Source of the DNA: Eggerthellaceae bacterium | Lineage (GTDB): Bacteria; Actinomycetota; Coriobacteriia; Coriobacteriales; Eggerthellaceae | Length of the DNA stretch: 64,000 nt | Direction: 5' to 3' | NCBI GenBank assembly: GCA_910575165.1 | Contig: CAJTDS010000004.1 | Location: 62,001 to 126,000, forward strand | In this document: in pieces, positions 8,047 through 15,757 of the stretch | How the letters are laid out: each line of letters starts with the position of its first letter | How positions within the stretch are numbered: the stretch's first letter is position 1 | Translations under genes and position numbers: made by a program | The notes under the pieces: generated by a model | What the model was told of the DNA's origin: nothing | Databases searched by the model: none | The model's input: the letters and a program-made list of their open reading frames with translations, nothing else

Positions 8047-8739
8047 ATGGGGTTTTCCCAGCATTACGAGCCCGCCCTCCGCGAGCTTGCCGCTGTCTGC
8101 GGCGAGTGCGGGCGCGACCCTGAAGCCGTCTCCCTTATGGCGGTTTCCAAGACCGTCGGGCCCGACCAGGTGGCCGAGGCCGTTGCGGCGGGATGCCGTC
8201 TGTTCGGCGAGAACCGCCCCGAGCAGCTGTCGCTGAAGGCCGAGCTGTTCCCCCAGGTGTCGTGGCACTTCATCGGCAACGTCCAGTCGCGCAAGATCGG
8301 CCAGATCGTGCGCTTCGCCGATCTCATCCATTCCGTGTACCAGCCTCACCATCTGGCCAAGATCGACAAGGCGGCCGAAGAGGCCGGCAAGGTGCAGGAC
8401 ATCCTGCTGGAGGTGAACGTCTCGGGCGAGAAGTCCAAAAGCGGCCTGGCGCCGAGCGACGTAGCAGCAGCGGCGCAGGAGTGCTTCGGCTTCGAGCATC
8501 TTCGCCTTTGCGGCCTGATGACCATGGCACCCCAGGGCGACCTTGCCGAAGCAAGGGAGTGCTTCGCCGGATTAGCGCAGCTCAAAAGGGAGATAGAGCT
8601 TTCGCTGCCGTCGCAGGATGCTGCGGCTTTTACCGAGCTGTCCATGGGCATGAGCGAGGACTGGCCGCAGGCGGTGGCCGAAGGCGCCACCATCGTGCGA
8701 ATTGGGCGTGCTTTGTTCTCTGATGATTTTTCCCGATGA
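8047..8739 (+). CDS. yggS: YggS/PLPBP family pyridoxal-phosphate homeostasis protein
   Basis: Single-domain PLP-binding TIM barrel of 230 residues. The PLP lysine sits in LMAVSKTV (about residue 35). Other family marks are GENRPEQ, WHFIGNVQSRKI, VNVSGEKSKSG, GLMTMAP and the C-terminal LSMGMSEDW. These proteins buffer free PLP and influence amino-acid and keto-acid balance; they have no known catalytic activity. The gene starts 4 bases after the pgeF stop codon and is certainly co-transcribed with it. Location between pgeF and sepF is conserved in many Gram-positive bacteria. Confidence 0.95.
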   Translation: MGFSQHYEPALRELAAVCGECGRDPEAVSLMAVSKTVGPDQVAEAVAAGCRLFGENRPEQLSLKAELFPQVSWHFIGNVQSRKIGQIVRFADLIHSVYQPHHLAKIDKAAEEAGKVQDILLEVNVSGEKSKSGLAPSDVAAAAQECFGFEHLRLCGLMTMAPQGDLAEARECFAGLAQLKREIELSLPSQDAAAFTELSMGMSEDWPQAVAEGATIVRIGRALFSDDFSR

Positions 8740-8825
8740 TGCCCGCGTTTTTCGGTATTATGGCCTACGAGCATCCAATCGCAGCGGCGGCGTGACCGTC
8801 GGACACAACGAAAGCAGGGAAGCTT

Positions 8826-9674
8826 ATGGAATTGCCACGAATCAAGCATAGCGACGGCGGTGTGCTCGGCGGTCTCAAGTCCCGGCTGGGGTTTGCTGAC
8901 TCCCAGGCCGACTATGCCGACGACGACGGCTTTGACGAAGGCTACGACGAGTTCGAGGAGTACGGTCCGGGCTATCGCGCCGACGACGACTTCGCCCCCA
9001 CCCATGCCCGAGACTCGTTCGCGCCGGCCACGGTCCGCGAACCCCGTTCCGCCGGACGCCATAGCGCCACCGGCTCCGTCAGCTCGAACCTGGTGTCCCT
9101 CGACGACGTGCGCGCCTCCACGCGCATCCCCGAGAGCCTCAACCGCGATCCGCTGCCCGAGCGGCGCGCCAGCTCCGCCTCCATGCGCTCCGCCCGCACC
9201 ATGGTGGAGCCGGCCATTGCAGCCCATGCGGGAACGCCGAACGCCCGGGCCCAAGCGGCCGCCGCGGCCAGCAGCCAGGAGCGCTCCGAAAGCCTGAACA
9301 GCCTGTTCGGCTCCGGCGACGGTTCCGCCCAGTCTTCTGCCGCCGCCTCGCGCGGCTTCGATCCCTACGACGCCCTTTCGGGCCGCGGCGCCACCCAGCA
9401 CACGCCTACGCGCTCCGTGGCGGTGGTTCGCCCCACTGCCTACGCCGACGCCGAGGCCGTGGCGAAGTCGCTCAAGGCGGGGGACGCGGTGGTGCTGGTG
9501 CTCAAGCAGACGCCTTCCGACCTGGTCATGCGGTTGCTCGACTTCTCGTTCGGCGCCTCGTGCGCGCTGGGGGCCTCCGTCGACTGCATCGCCGAGAAGG
9601 TGTTCGCCATCACGGCCGGCGCGCCCCTTACGCAAGGGGAGCTTTCGAACCTTCGCGGCCAGGGCATCCTGTAG
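8826..9674 (+). CDS. sepF: cell division protein SepF
   Basis: Membrane anchor and bundling factor for FtsZ. The conserved SepF domain is at the C-terminus (about residues 195-282), with the pattern VVRPTAYADAEAVAKSLKAG and DFSFGASCALGASVDCIAEKVF. The N-terminal MELPRIKHSDGGVLGGLKSRLG resembles the amphipathic membrane-binding helix. Between them lies an unusually long, acidic then Ser/Ala-rich linker of about 160 residues, making the protein longer (282) than typical SepF (about 150-220). The FtsZ tail partner is encoded about 1.6 kb upstream. Confidence 0.93.
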   Translation: MELPRIKHSDGGVLGGLKSRLGFADSQADYADDDGFDEGYDEFEEYGPGYRADDDFAPTHARDSFAPATVREPRSAGRHSATGSVSSNLVSLDDVRASTRIPESLNRDPLPERRASSASMRSARTMVEPAIAAHAGTPNARAQAAAAASSQERSESLNSLFGSGDGSAQSSAAASRGFDPYDALSGRGATQHTPTRSVAVVRPTAYADAEAVAKSLKAGDAVVLVLKQTPSDLVMRLLDFSFGASCALGASVDCIAEKVFAITAGAPLTQGELSNLRGQGIL

Positions 9675-9707
9675 CCGGCCGCCCGACTAGCAAAGGAGGT
9701 CCGGTAC

Positions 9708-9968
9708 GTGAGCGGGCTCATTCTCGCGCTGGGGGAGGCGTACTCCCTCATCATCATCGTGTACGTGCTTCTATCCTGGTTGCCCACCGACCGGGGCATC
9801 CTCAAAGACGTCAACGACGTGCTCGCCCGGGTGTGCGACCCGTACCTGAACCTGTTCAAGCGCATCGTGCCTCCCATCGGCGGCATGGTGGACATCTCGC
9901 CCATCTTCGCGCTTCTGATACTTCAGTTCGGCTGCGGGCTTCTGGCTCGTCTGCTGTCGGGTTTCTAG
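9708..9968 (+). CDS. yggT: YggT family membrane protein
   Basis: Small 86-residue protein with two hydrophobic helices, one near the start and one from about residue 60 to the end. Between them is the family signature with DPYLNLFKRIVPP and a following IDISP-like segment (VDISPIFALLIL). The GTG start is fixed by a near-perfect ribosome binding site AAAGGAGGT. YggT proteins are commonly encoded between sepF and divIVA and are thought to help localise division or shape factors; the biochemical role is unclear. Confidence 0.9.
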   Translation: MSGLILALGEAYSLIIIVYVLLSWLPTDRGILKDVNDVLARVCDPYLNLFKRIVPPIGGMVDISPIFALLILQFGCGLLARLLSGF

Positions 9969-10106
9969 CGGTTTTTGGCATGTCGGTGAACATGGCGCAT
10001 CACCTGCGGTTGTGGTCGCCGCGCGTTCGCTTCGAATGGTACACTGTTTCTATGCTAGGCAGACTCGGCCTCTGAGTCGCGAAAACGTCTGAAAGGATCG
10101 GCACCC

Positions 10107-10886
10107 ATGGCAATCACCGCCAACGACATCCACAACCAAAGCTTCTCCATCGACCGCAAGGGCTACGACGTTGACGAGGTAGACGTCTTCCTCGAGCATG
10201 TCGCCGACGAGATCGACGATATGAACCAGACCATCGACGTGCTCCGCGACCAGCTGCAGCGCGCCGAATCGCAGCGCGGCATGGCCCCGGCGGCCCCCTC
10301 GCTCATGCCTTCCGACATGTCCTCCGACCTTGCCCGCAAGGACGCGCGCATCATCGAGCTGGAGTCTCAGCTGGAGGCCAAGAAGGCCGACGACAACGCC
10401 ATCGCCCAGGCGCTCATCATCGCCCAGCGCTCCGCCGACGAGATCCTGGCCAACGCCAACGCCCGTGCCAACGACATTGTGGCCGACGCCGAGGACGAGG
10501 CCAAGCGCATCGTCGACAAGGCCGAGGGCGAGCGCACCAAGGTGCTCGATGCCATCAAGAAGCTTGAGGACGACCGCGAGAGCGCCCGCGAGTCCTACAA
10601 GGACCTGCTGACGGACTTCATCGGCGACGCCACCCGCAAACTGGCCGAGATCGGCGAAGTGGTGCCGCAGCCCAAGTCGTTCGGCACGCACTCCACGGCC
10701 GGCCGCACGTCCTCCAAGCCGGCAGCGCAGGCCCCCATCAACGCCACGGCCACCCCGGCCTATTCCACCCCGCAGGCAACCGACGCCGTGGTGGTGGCTG
10801 CCACCCCGGTGCCCGCCACCGTCGAGAAGGATCTCTCGGGCTTCGGTGACGCCGAGGCGGTGTTCGAGTTCGACGAGCTCGACTAA
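10107..10886 (+). CDS. divIVA: DivIVA domain polar/septal scaffold protein
   Basis: Coiled-coil scaffold of 259 residues that recognises curved membrane at poles and septa. The N-terminal DivIVA motif is clear (NDIHNQSFSIDRKGYDVDEV followed by VFLEHVADEID). Long heptad-rich segments run through about residues 35-175. The tail is a Pro/Ala/Thr-rich linker ending in an acidic patch. It lies directly after yggT, completing the ftsZ-sepF-yggT-divIVA cluster. An AAAGGA box precedes the ATG. Confidence 0.93.
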   Translation: MAITANDIHNQSFSIDRKGYDVDEVDVFLEHVADEIDDMNQTIDVLRDQLQRAESQRGMAPAAPSLMPSDMSSDLARKDARIIELESQLEAKKADDNAIAQALIIAQRSADEILANANARANDIVADAEDEAKRIVDKAEGERTKVLDAIKKLEDDRESARESYKDLLTDFIGDATRKLAEIGEVVPQPKSFGTHSTAGRTSSKPAAQAPINATATPAYSTPQATDAVVVAATPVPATVEKDLSGFGDAEAVFEFDELD

Positions 10887-10935
10887 GGTGCGATCATCAG
10901 CGGTTTGTCAGTAACGCGTTTTCGAAGGGAAGGTT

Positions 10936-11739
10936 ATGTCAGGTCATTCAAAGTGGGCAACCACCAAGCATCGTAAGGCGGCGCAGGACGCGAAGCGCTC
11001 GGCCTTGTTCTCCAAGCTTTCGCGCAACATCACCGTGGCGGCCAAGGAGGGCGGCGATCCCAACCCCGACAACAACGCTTCCCTGGCGGCGGCCATCGAG
11101 AAGGCCAAGGGCTACTCGCTGCCCAAGGATAAGATCAAGACCGCCATCGACAAGGCGTTCGGGTCGGGCAAGGACGCGGCCAACTACGAGACCGTCGTCT
11201 ACGAGGGCTATGCCCCGTGCGGCATCGCCGTGTACTGCGAGGCCCTGACCGACAACCGCAACCGCACCGCTGCCGACGTGCGCGCCGCGTTCAACCACCA
11301 TGGCGGCAACCTGGGCACTTCTGGTTCTGTGGCGTTCCAGTTCGAGCGCAAGGGCCAGGTCATCATCTCGAAAGAGATCGAAACGGGCGACAAGAAGAAC
11401 CCGGTGGGCCCCAACGGCGCTGCGGCCGACGAGGACGAGTTCATGATGGTGGTGGCCGAGGCCGGTGGCGACGACTACGAGGACGGCGGCGACGAGTGGA
11501 TCGTCTACACCGACCCGTCGGCGCTGATGGCCACCGTCAAGGCCATCGAGGAGCAGGGCGTGCAGGTCAAGGGCGCCGAGATGACCATGATCCCCACCAC
11601 CCCCACGGCGGTTTCCGTGGCCGACGCAAAGAAGGTCATGCGGTTGGTTGACAAGTTGGAAGAGCTCGAGGACCTTCAGTCCGTATACCATACTATGGAT
11701 ATCACCGACGAGATCGCCGAGGCGCTCGAAGAGGACTAG
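10936..11739 (+). CDS. yebC: YebC/PmpR family transcriptional regulator or translation factor
   Basis: The 267-residue protein starts with the strongly conserved MSGHSKWATTKHRKAAQDAK and contains YEGYAPCGIAVYCEALTDN and NLGTSGSVAFQF, diagnostic of YebC. Family members act as regulators and, in the YebC2/TACO1 branch, relieve ribosome stalling. An acidic insertion (about residues 155-195, ADEDEF and DDYEDGGDE) is longer than in E. coli YebC. The gene starts 49 bases after divIVA and ends at a strong terminator. Confidence 0.95.
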   Translation: MSGHSKWATTKHRKAAQDAKRSALFSKLSRNITVAAKEGGDPNPDNNASLAAAIEKAKGYSLPKDKIKTAIDKAFGSGKDAANYETVVYEGYAPCGIAVYCEALTDNRNRTAADVRAAFNHHGGNLGTSGSVAFQFERKGQVIISKEIETGDKKNPVGPNGAAADEDEFMMVVAEAGGDDYEDGGDEWIVYTDPSALMATVKAIEEQGVQVKGAEMTMIPTTPTAVSVADAKKVMRLVDKLEELEDLQSVYHTMDITDEIAEALEED

Positions 11740-11768
11740 GCCGTCGGCGGCATCTGCAGGTTGAAACG

Positions 11769-11800
11769 GGGAGGCCCGGCCGAGTAGCCGGGCCTCCCTT
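11769..11800. terminator. bidirectional terminator after yebC
   Basis: A perfect 12-bp GC-rich hairpin (arms 11769-11780 and 11787-11798, loop CGAGTA) followed by TT lies between convergent yebC and the minus-strand gene at 11855. Confidence 0.8.
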
Positions 11801-11854
11801 CGCGTTTGCGATGTACCGAATGCGCCGGCGTGCGGGCGCACGGTGTTTGGCAGG

Positions 11855-12751
11855 CTAGTCTTCCCAGGTCTCGCCCTCCGATTCCATGAGCTCCTGAAGG
11901 TCGTGGAAGTGCCGGGCCATATGGGCGATACCTACCAGGTCGGTGCATTCGCGAGCCAGCACCTCGGCGAGCAGCGACTTGTAGCTTTCTCGCAGCTCGC
12001 GGGGGTCACGGGGGACGAAGTGCTCCTCGGCCAGGGACACCTGGGCCTCGGCCAGCCGGTAGTTCGCTTCCAGCAGGTCAAACAGCTCCTCGTCGTAAGG
12101 GGTGTTTTCGGGAAGGTCCAGCTGCTCGCGCAGCTCCTGGTAGCGGGGGTGCTCCGGATTCGACACGACATCGCAGAGCGCCTCGTAGTCCTGCGCCGAC
12201 TCCGCCTCGCCAAACACGTCGGCGCCGTCCCCGTCCAGGCATGCGCAGGGTAGCGGCAGATCGAACTCGCAGACGGGCATGGTGTCGACAAGGCGCAACT
12301 CGACGGTCCATCCGCCCTCGAGGCCGACGAGGAGCTGGGCTGTGGACCCGACGGCGGGCAGCACATCGGCGAGCACGGCCCTCTCCGCATTTTCCCACGG
12401 CTTTTCGTCGTCGTCCGGCGACGGGGCGCAGCCGTCCGCGTGGTCGAGGGATACCGGGTCGAGGTAGCGGCCGCTTTTCGCCAGGCAGCGGTAGGGGTCG
12501 TCGGGGAAGAGTCCCAGCGAGTCCATGATGGCGCAGAGGGCCGCGTCGAGCGTGGACTTGGCCGGCAGGCTCACCGTGCGAAAGTGGGGGACTCGCGTTC
12601 CCAGGATATCCGCATCCACGATGAGCACATCGCCTTCTTCGGGCAGCGGATCGCCGGTCTTCTTCAGATGCTTCTGCGATGCTGCCAGGTCGGCGAGGGC
12701 GCGCAGGGCTGCCGGGTCGAGGGGGAGGGGAGTCTTGTGGCTGTCGCTCAT
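11855..12751 (-). CDS. pRiA4b ORF-3-like domain protein
   Basis: Protein of 298 residues, cytoplasmic and acidic, without signal or membrane segments. The middle resembles the plasmid pRiA4b ORF-3-like fold: VDADILGTRVPHFRTVSLPA with TLDAALCAIMDSLGLFPDD is like its first strand and helix. GGWTVELRLVDTMP, then a CLDGDGADVFGEAES region and SAQDYEALCDVVSNPEHPRY, fits the domain's second half, although the canonical YDFGD and PPEDCGG motifs have drifted. The start at 12751 has only a modest ribosome binding site (AAGGAGCGCC). The function of this family is unknown. The open frame continues upstream to 13456 but overlaps ruvC and is not believable. Confidence 0.62.
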   Translation of the reverse strand: MSDSHKTPLPLDPAALRALADLAASQKHLKKTGDPLPEEGDVLIVDADILGTRVPHFRTVSLPAKSTLDAALCAIMDSLGLFPDDPYRCLAKSGRYLDPVSLDHADGCAPSPDDDEKPWENAERAVLADVLPAVGSTAQLLVGLEGGWTVELRLVDTMPVCEFDLPLPCACLDGDGADVFGEAESAQDYEALCDVVSNPEHPRYQELREQLDLPENTPYDEELFDLLEANYRLAEAQVSLAEEHFVPRDPRELRESYKSLLAEVLARECTDLVGIAHMARHFHDLQELMESEGETWED

Positions 12752-12925
12752 GGCGCTCCTTCGCTCGGGTACGGATTCGGGCTTGCCGCGAGTATACCCT
12801 AGCGCATGCCGGTAAAGGCTGTCGGCGGCCTCTGTCGCGCTGCTGAAATAGAACATCCGGCGAATCTTTTGTGGCCAAGGGGGGAAGGAGGCCGGGCCGT
12901 CTTTCGCGTGCGGTGGAATCTGTGG

Positions 12926-12950
12926 TAGTATGCATACGAACATTTGTTGT
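12926..12950 (+). promoter_or_regulatory. ruvCAB promoter with candidate LexA (SOS) box
   Basis: An extended -10 (TGGTAGTAT, box 12926-12931) is followed by CGAACATTTGTTGT at 12937-12950. This matches 11 of 14 positions of the Gram-positive LexA box (CGAACATATGTTCG) and would cover the transcription start. ruv genes are classic SOS targets. The assignment is by motif comparison only. Confidence 0.5.
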
Positions 12951-12979
12951 GTTTTACGGTTGAGGAAGGGGAGCGGCCC

Positions 12980-13543
12980 GTGGGCTCCGTCGCGAGAACC
13001 GTCCTGGGCATCGACCCGGGGTTGGCGAACACCGGCTGGGGAATCGTGCGTCAGGAAGGCGCGCGCCTGGAGTGCGTCGCCTACGGGTGCATCTCGTCTC
13101 GCTCCGACGACCCGCTCGCCCAAAGGCTTCTCAAGGTGACCTCGCAGATGCGTGCCGTCATCGCTCGGTTCCAGCCGGAATGCGTCGGCATCGAGACGGT
13201 GTGGTTCGGGCAGAACGTCACGGCCGCCTTCGCCACCGGCCAGGCCCGCGGTGCGGCCTTGGTGGCCTGCGCCGAAGGGGGCCTTCAGGTGGGGGAGTTC
13301 AGTCCCAGCCAGATCAAGCTGTCCGTGGTGGGGACCGGGTCGGCCTCGAAGGACCAAGTTGCCTATATGGTGCGCCACGTGCTCGGCTTGCGGGAAGTCC
13401 CTCGCCCCGATCACGCTGCCGACGCCCTTGCGGCCGCCATTTGCTATACCGCCCACGACGGCGTATCCCGGGCCGAGGAGCGTTTCGGTCAGGCGGCGCA
13501 GGCGCGGGGCGGCTGCGCTTCGACAGAAAGGACCTGCGCATGA
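12980..13543 (+). CDS. ruvC: Holliday junction resolvase RuvC
   Basis: Endonuclease of 187 residues that cuts four-way junctions during recombination. The four acidic/His catalytic positions are visible: D in LGIDPGLANTGWG, E in CVGIETVWFGQN, and H/D in RPDHAADALAAA. The GTG at 12980 was chosen over an upstream TTG because it follows AAGGGGAG and sits directly before the conserved start of the fold. The stop codon overlaps the ruvA start (ATGA), so the genes are translationally coupled. Confidence 0.96.
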   Translation: MGSVARTVLGIDPGLANTGWGIVRQEGARLECVAYGCISSRSDDPLAQRLLKVTSQMRAVIARFQPECVGIETVWFGQNVTAAFATGQARGAALVACAEGGLQVGEFSPSQIKLSVVGTGSASKDQVAYMVRHVLGLREVPRPDHAADALAAAICYTAHDGVSRAEERFGQAAQARGGCASTERTCA

Positions 13544-14124
13544 TCGCGTTTTTGGAGGGTGCCGTTGCGGGCCGCAGCGCCCAGGCGGCCTATCTCAACG
13601 TCGGCGGTGTGGGCTATCAGGTGTTCATGGCCGCAAGCTCCCTGGCCAAGCTGCCGGAAACGGGGCAGAGGGCGTCGGTGCTCACGTACCTGCAGGTGAG
13701 CGAGAACGGCGTTTCGCTGTACGGGTTCCTTTCCCAAGAGGAGAAGGATCTGTTCGAGCGGCTGATCGGGGTGAGCGGCGTGGGGCCGAAGGTGGCTCTT
13801 TCCGCCCTGTCCACCTTCTCGCCCTCGCAGTTGGCCCAGGCCGTCGCCTCGCAGGACACCGCCCTTATCGCCAAGATTCCCGGCGTGGGAAAGAAAACCG
13901 CCTCCCGCATCGTCGTGGACCTCAAGGGCTCTCTCGACGAGCTGGGCCGAAGCCTCTTTGCGGCCCAGGATGCCGAAGTAGCGCCAGCAGGTGCCAGCCG
14001 GGCAGCGGAGGACTTGCTGGCACTGGGCTTCACGGCCGACGAGGCCGAGCTTGCCTTGCGCGGTGCGCCGGAAGGGGCATCCGAGCAGCAGCTGCTGCAG
14101 TACGCGTTGAAGCGCCTGGGCTAG
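13540..14124 (+). CDS. ruvA: Holliday junction helicase subunit RuvA
   Basis: The 194-residue junction-binding subunit that targets RuvB to four-way DNA. It begins with the conserved [12 protein letters not shown]. The tandem helix-hairpin-helix signatures are [16 protein letters not shown] and [16 protein letters not shown], and the C-terminal domain III (about 150-194) contacts RuvB. It overlaps ruvC by 4 bases and precedes ruvB by 10 bases. Confidence 0.96.
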   Translation: MIAFLEGAVAGRSAQAAYLNVGGVGYQVFMAASSLAKLPETGQRASVLTYLQVSENGVSLYGFLSQEEKDLFERLIGVSGVGPKVALSALSTFSPSQLAQAVASQDTALIAKIPGVGKKTASRIVVDLKGSLDELGRSLFAAQDAEVAPAGASRAAEDLLALGFTADEAELALRGAPEGASEQQLLQYALKRLG

Positions 14125-14134
14125 GCGGCGGGCT

Positions 14135-15211
14135 ATGGTTGCATACGATTCCGAAATAGAGGGCATGGTGTTCTTCTCCGGCGCCGGCCGTGCTGCCGAG
14201 CCTTTCGGGGAGGAGCGCTCTGTGGCACCGCAGCTCATCGAGGAGGATCTGGCGCTCGACCGCAGCTTGCGGCCCAAGCGCCTTTCCGAGTATCTCGGCC
14301 AGACGAAGGTGAAGGAGTCGCTGTCGATTCTCATCCAAGCGGCTCAGGAGCGCGGCGATGTGGCCGACCACATACTGTTCTCGGGGCCTCCAGGTTTGGG
14401 GAAGACCACCCTCGCCCAGGTGGTTGCCAACGAGATGAGCGCCAGCATCCGCGCCACCAGCGGTCCTGCCATCGAGCGCACCGGCGACCTGGCGGCGATT
14501 CTCACCAACCTGGAAGAGGGCGACGTGCTGTTCATCGACGAGATCCACCGTCTGAACCGCATGGTGGAGGAGGTGCTGTACCCGGCGTTGGAGGATTTCG
14601 CCTTGGATATCGTGGTGGGCAAAGGTCCGGCAGCGCGATCCATCCGCCTGGACATACCGCGCTTCACCTTGGTGGGGGCCACCACGCGCACGGGTCTTCT
14701 CACCGGACCCTTGCGCGACCGGTTCGGTGTTGTGTTCAGGCTGCAGTACTACACCCCCGAAGAGCTCTCCCAAATCGTGGAGCGGTCGGCCGCCATACTG
14801 GACGTGCCCATTGCCCCCGACGGCGCCTTGGAAATCGCCCGTCGCAGCCGGGGTACGCCGCGCTTGGCGAACCGCCTGCTCAAGCGCGTGCGGGATTGGG
14901 CCCAGGTACGCGGTGACGGGGTTATCGACGAAGACGTGGCCGCCCAGGCCCTGAGCTTCTTCGAGGTTGACTCGTTGGGTTTGGACGCTATGGACAACCG
15001 CATACTGGAAATGCTCTGCGTGCAGTTCGGCGGCCGCCCCGTTGGGCTTACCACCATAGCCTCGGCGCTGTCGGAAGCGCCCGACACCCTGGAGGACGTC
15101 TACGAGCCCTACCTCATGCAGCAGGGGCTTCTCGTTCGCACTCCCAAGGGCCGTCAGGCCACCGATCGCGCTTACGACCATCTGGGCCTGCCGCTGCCTT
15201 GCCGCGGCTGA
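14135..15211 (+). CDS. ruvB: Holliday junction branch-migration motor RuvB
   Basis: AAA+ ATPase of 358 residues. Visible are [12 protein letters not shown], Walker [10 protein letters not shown], Walker B LFIDEIHR, sensor [10 protein letters not shown] and the arginine-finger region GPLRDRFG, followed by the winged-helix domain with [12 protein letters not shown]. It hydrolyses ATP to drive branch migration with RuvA. The ATG at 14135 adds about 30 residues before the core, as in many Gram-positive RuvB proteins. It is third in the ruvCAB operon. Confidence 0.97.
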   Translation: MVAYDSEIEGMVFFSGAGRAAEPFGEERSVAPQLIEEDLALDRSLRPKRLSEYLGQTKVKESLSILIQAAQERGDVADHILFSGPPGLGKTTLAQVVANEMSASIRATSGPAIERTGDLAAILTNLEEGDVLFIDEIHRLNRMVEEVLYPALEDFALDIVVGKGPAARSIRLDIPRFTLVGATTRTGLLTGPLRDRFGVVFRLQYYTPEELSQIVERSAAILDVPIAPDGALEIARRSRGTPRLANRLLKRVRDWAQVRGDGVIDEDVAAQALSFFEVDSLGLDAMDNRILEMLCVQFGGRPVGLTTIASALSEAPDTLEDVYEPYLMQQGLLVRTPKGRQATDRAYDHLGLPLPCRG

Positions 15212-15239
15212 GGCTGACCGCAACCGGAAAGGACCGCCC

Positions 15240-15740
15240 GTGTTCGAGCGCGACTACCTTATGAACATCCTGCTCCAGTACGCCGAAATCCTGCGGCGCA
15301 GCTGGTTCAAGGCCCGCAGGGAATCCGACCCTCGCGGCGCCGCCGTCATGCTGGAGGCGGCGGTGGGCCAGGCTACCGACATCGACGGGGCCACGCTGCT
15401 GTCCCTTTCCCCGGAATCCATGGCGGGGGTGCTGCAGGTGTCCGGGGTGGACGACCGGGTGGCCGGCTACATCGCTCGCAGCTTGGCGCTGGCCTCATCG
15501 TATCTGAACGAGGCGGGCGACCGGCAGCTTGCCGCGCTCCGCTTCCAGCAGGCGAGGGCCCTGGCTGATGCCTACGGTGTGGAGCTGCCCGATTCCGCGG
15601 ACGAACTGGCGGCCCTGGCCGACAGGACCGAGGGCGGGTGCTTCTCCGAAGCCGACGAGCCGGCGCTGGTGGATATAGAGGGCTCGTCCCTTTCCGATGC
15701 GGCACCCATGGTGGAGACCTTTTCGGTTTCCCGGGATTAG
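15240..15740 (+). CDS. conserved hypothetical protein (helical, ruv-priA interval)
   Basis: Protein of 166 residues with no signal or membrane segment. It begins MFERDYLMNILLQYAEILRR and is rich in Ala, Leu and acidic residues, suggesting an all-helical repeat-like structure in the first 120 residues and an acidic disordered tail. The GTG start is supported by GGAAAGGA. It sits between ruvB and priA and probably belongs to the same transcript. I do not recognise a characterised family and assign no function. Confidence 0.72.
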   Translation: MFERDYLMNILLQYAEILRRSWFKARRESDPRGAAVMLEAAVGQATDIDGATLLSLSPESMAGVLQVSGVDDRVAGYIARSLALASSYLNEAGDRQLAALRFQQARALADAYGVELPDSADELAALADRTEGGCFSEADEPALVDIEGSSLSDAAPMVETFSVSRD

Positions 15741-15757
15741 ACGCAGGCAGACTTTCC

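Noticed and set aside
6043-8499. 818-codon minus-strand open frame opposite ftsZ, pgeF and yggS
   Set aside because: Runs across three well-supported plus-strand genes, with no domain features and no ribosome binding site.
12752-13456. Upstream extension of the pRiA4b-like gene to a 533-residue protein
   Set aside because: The extension is antisense to ruvC, has shadow-type composition, and the ATG at 12751 has a usable ribosome binding site.
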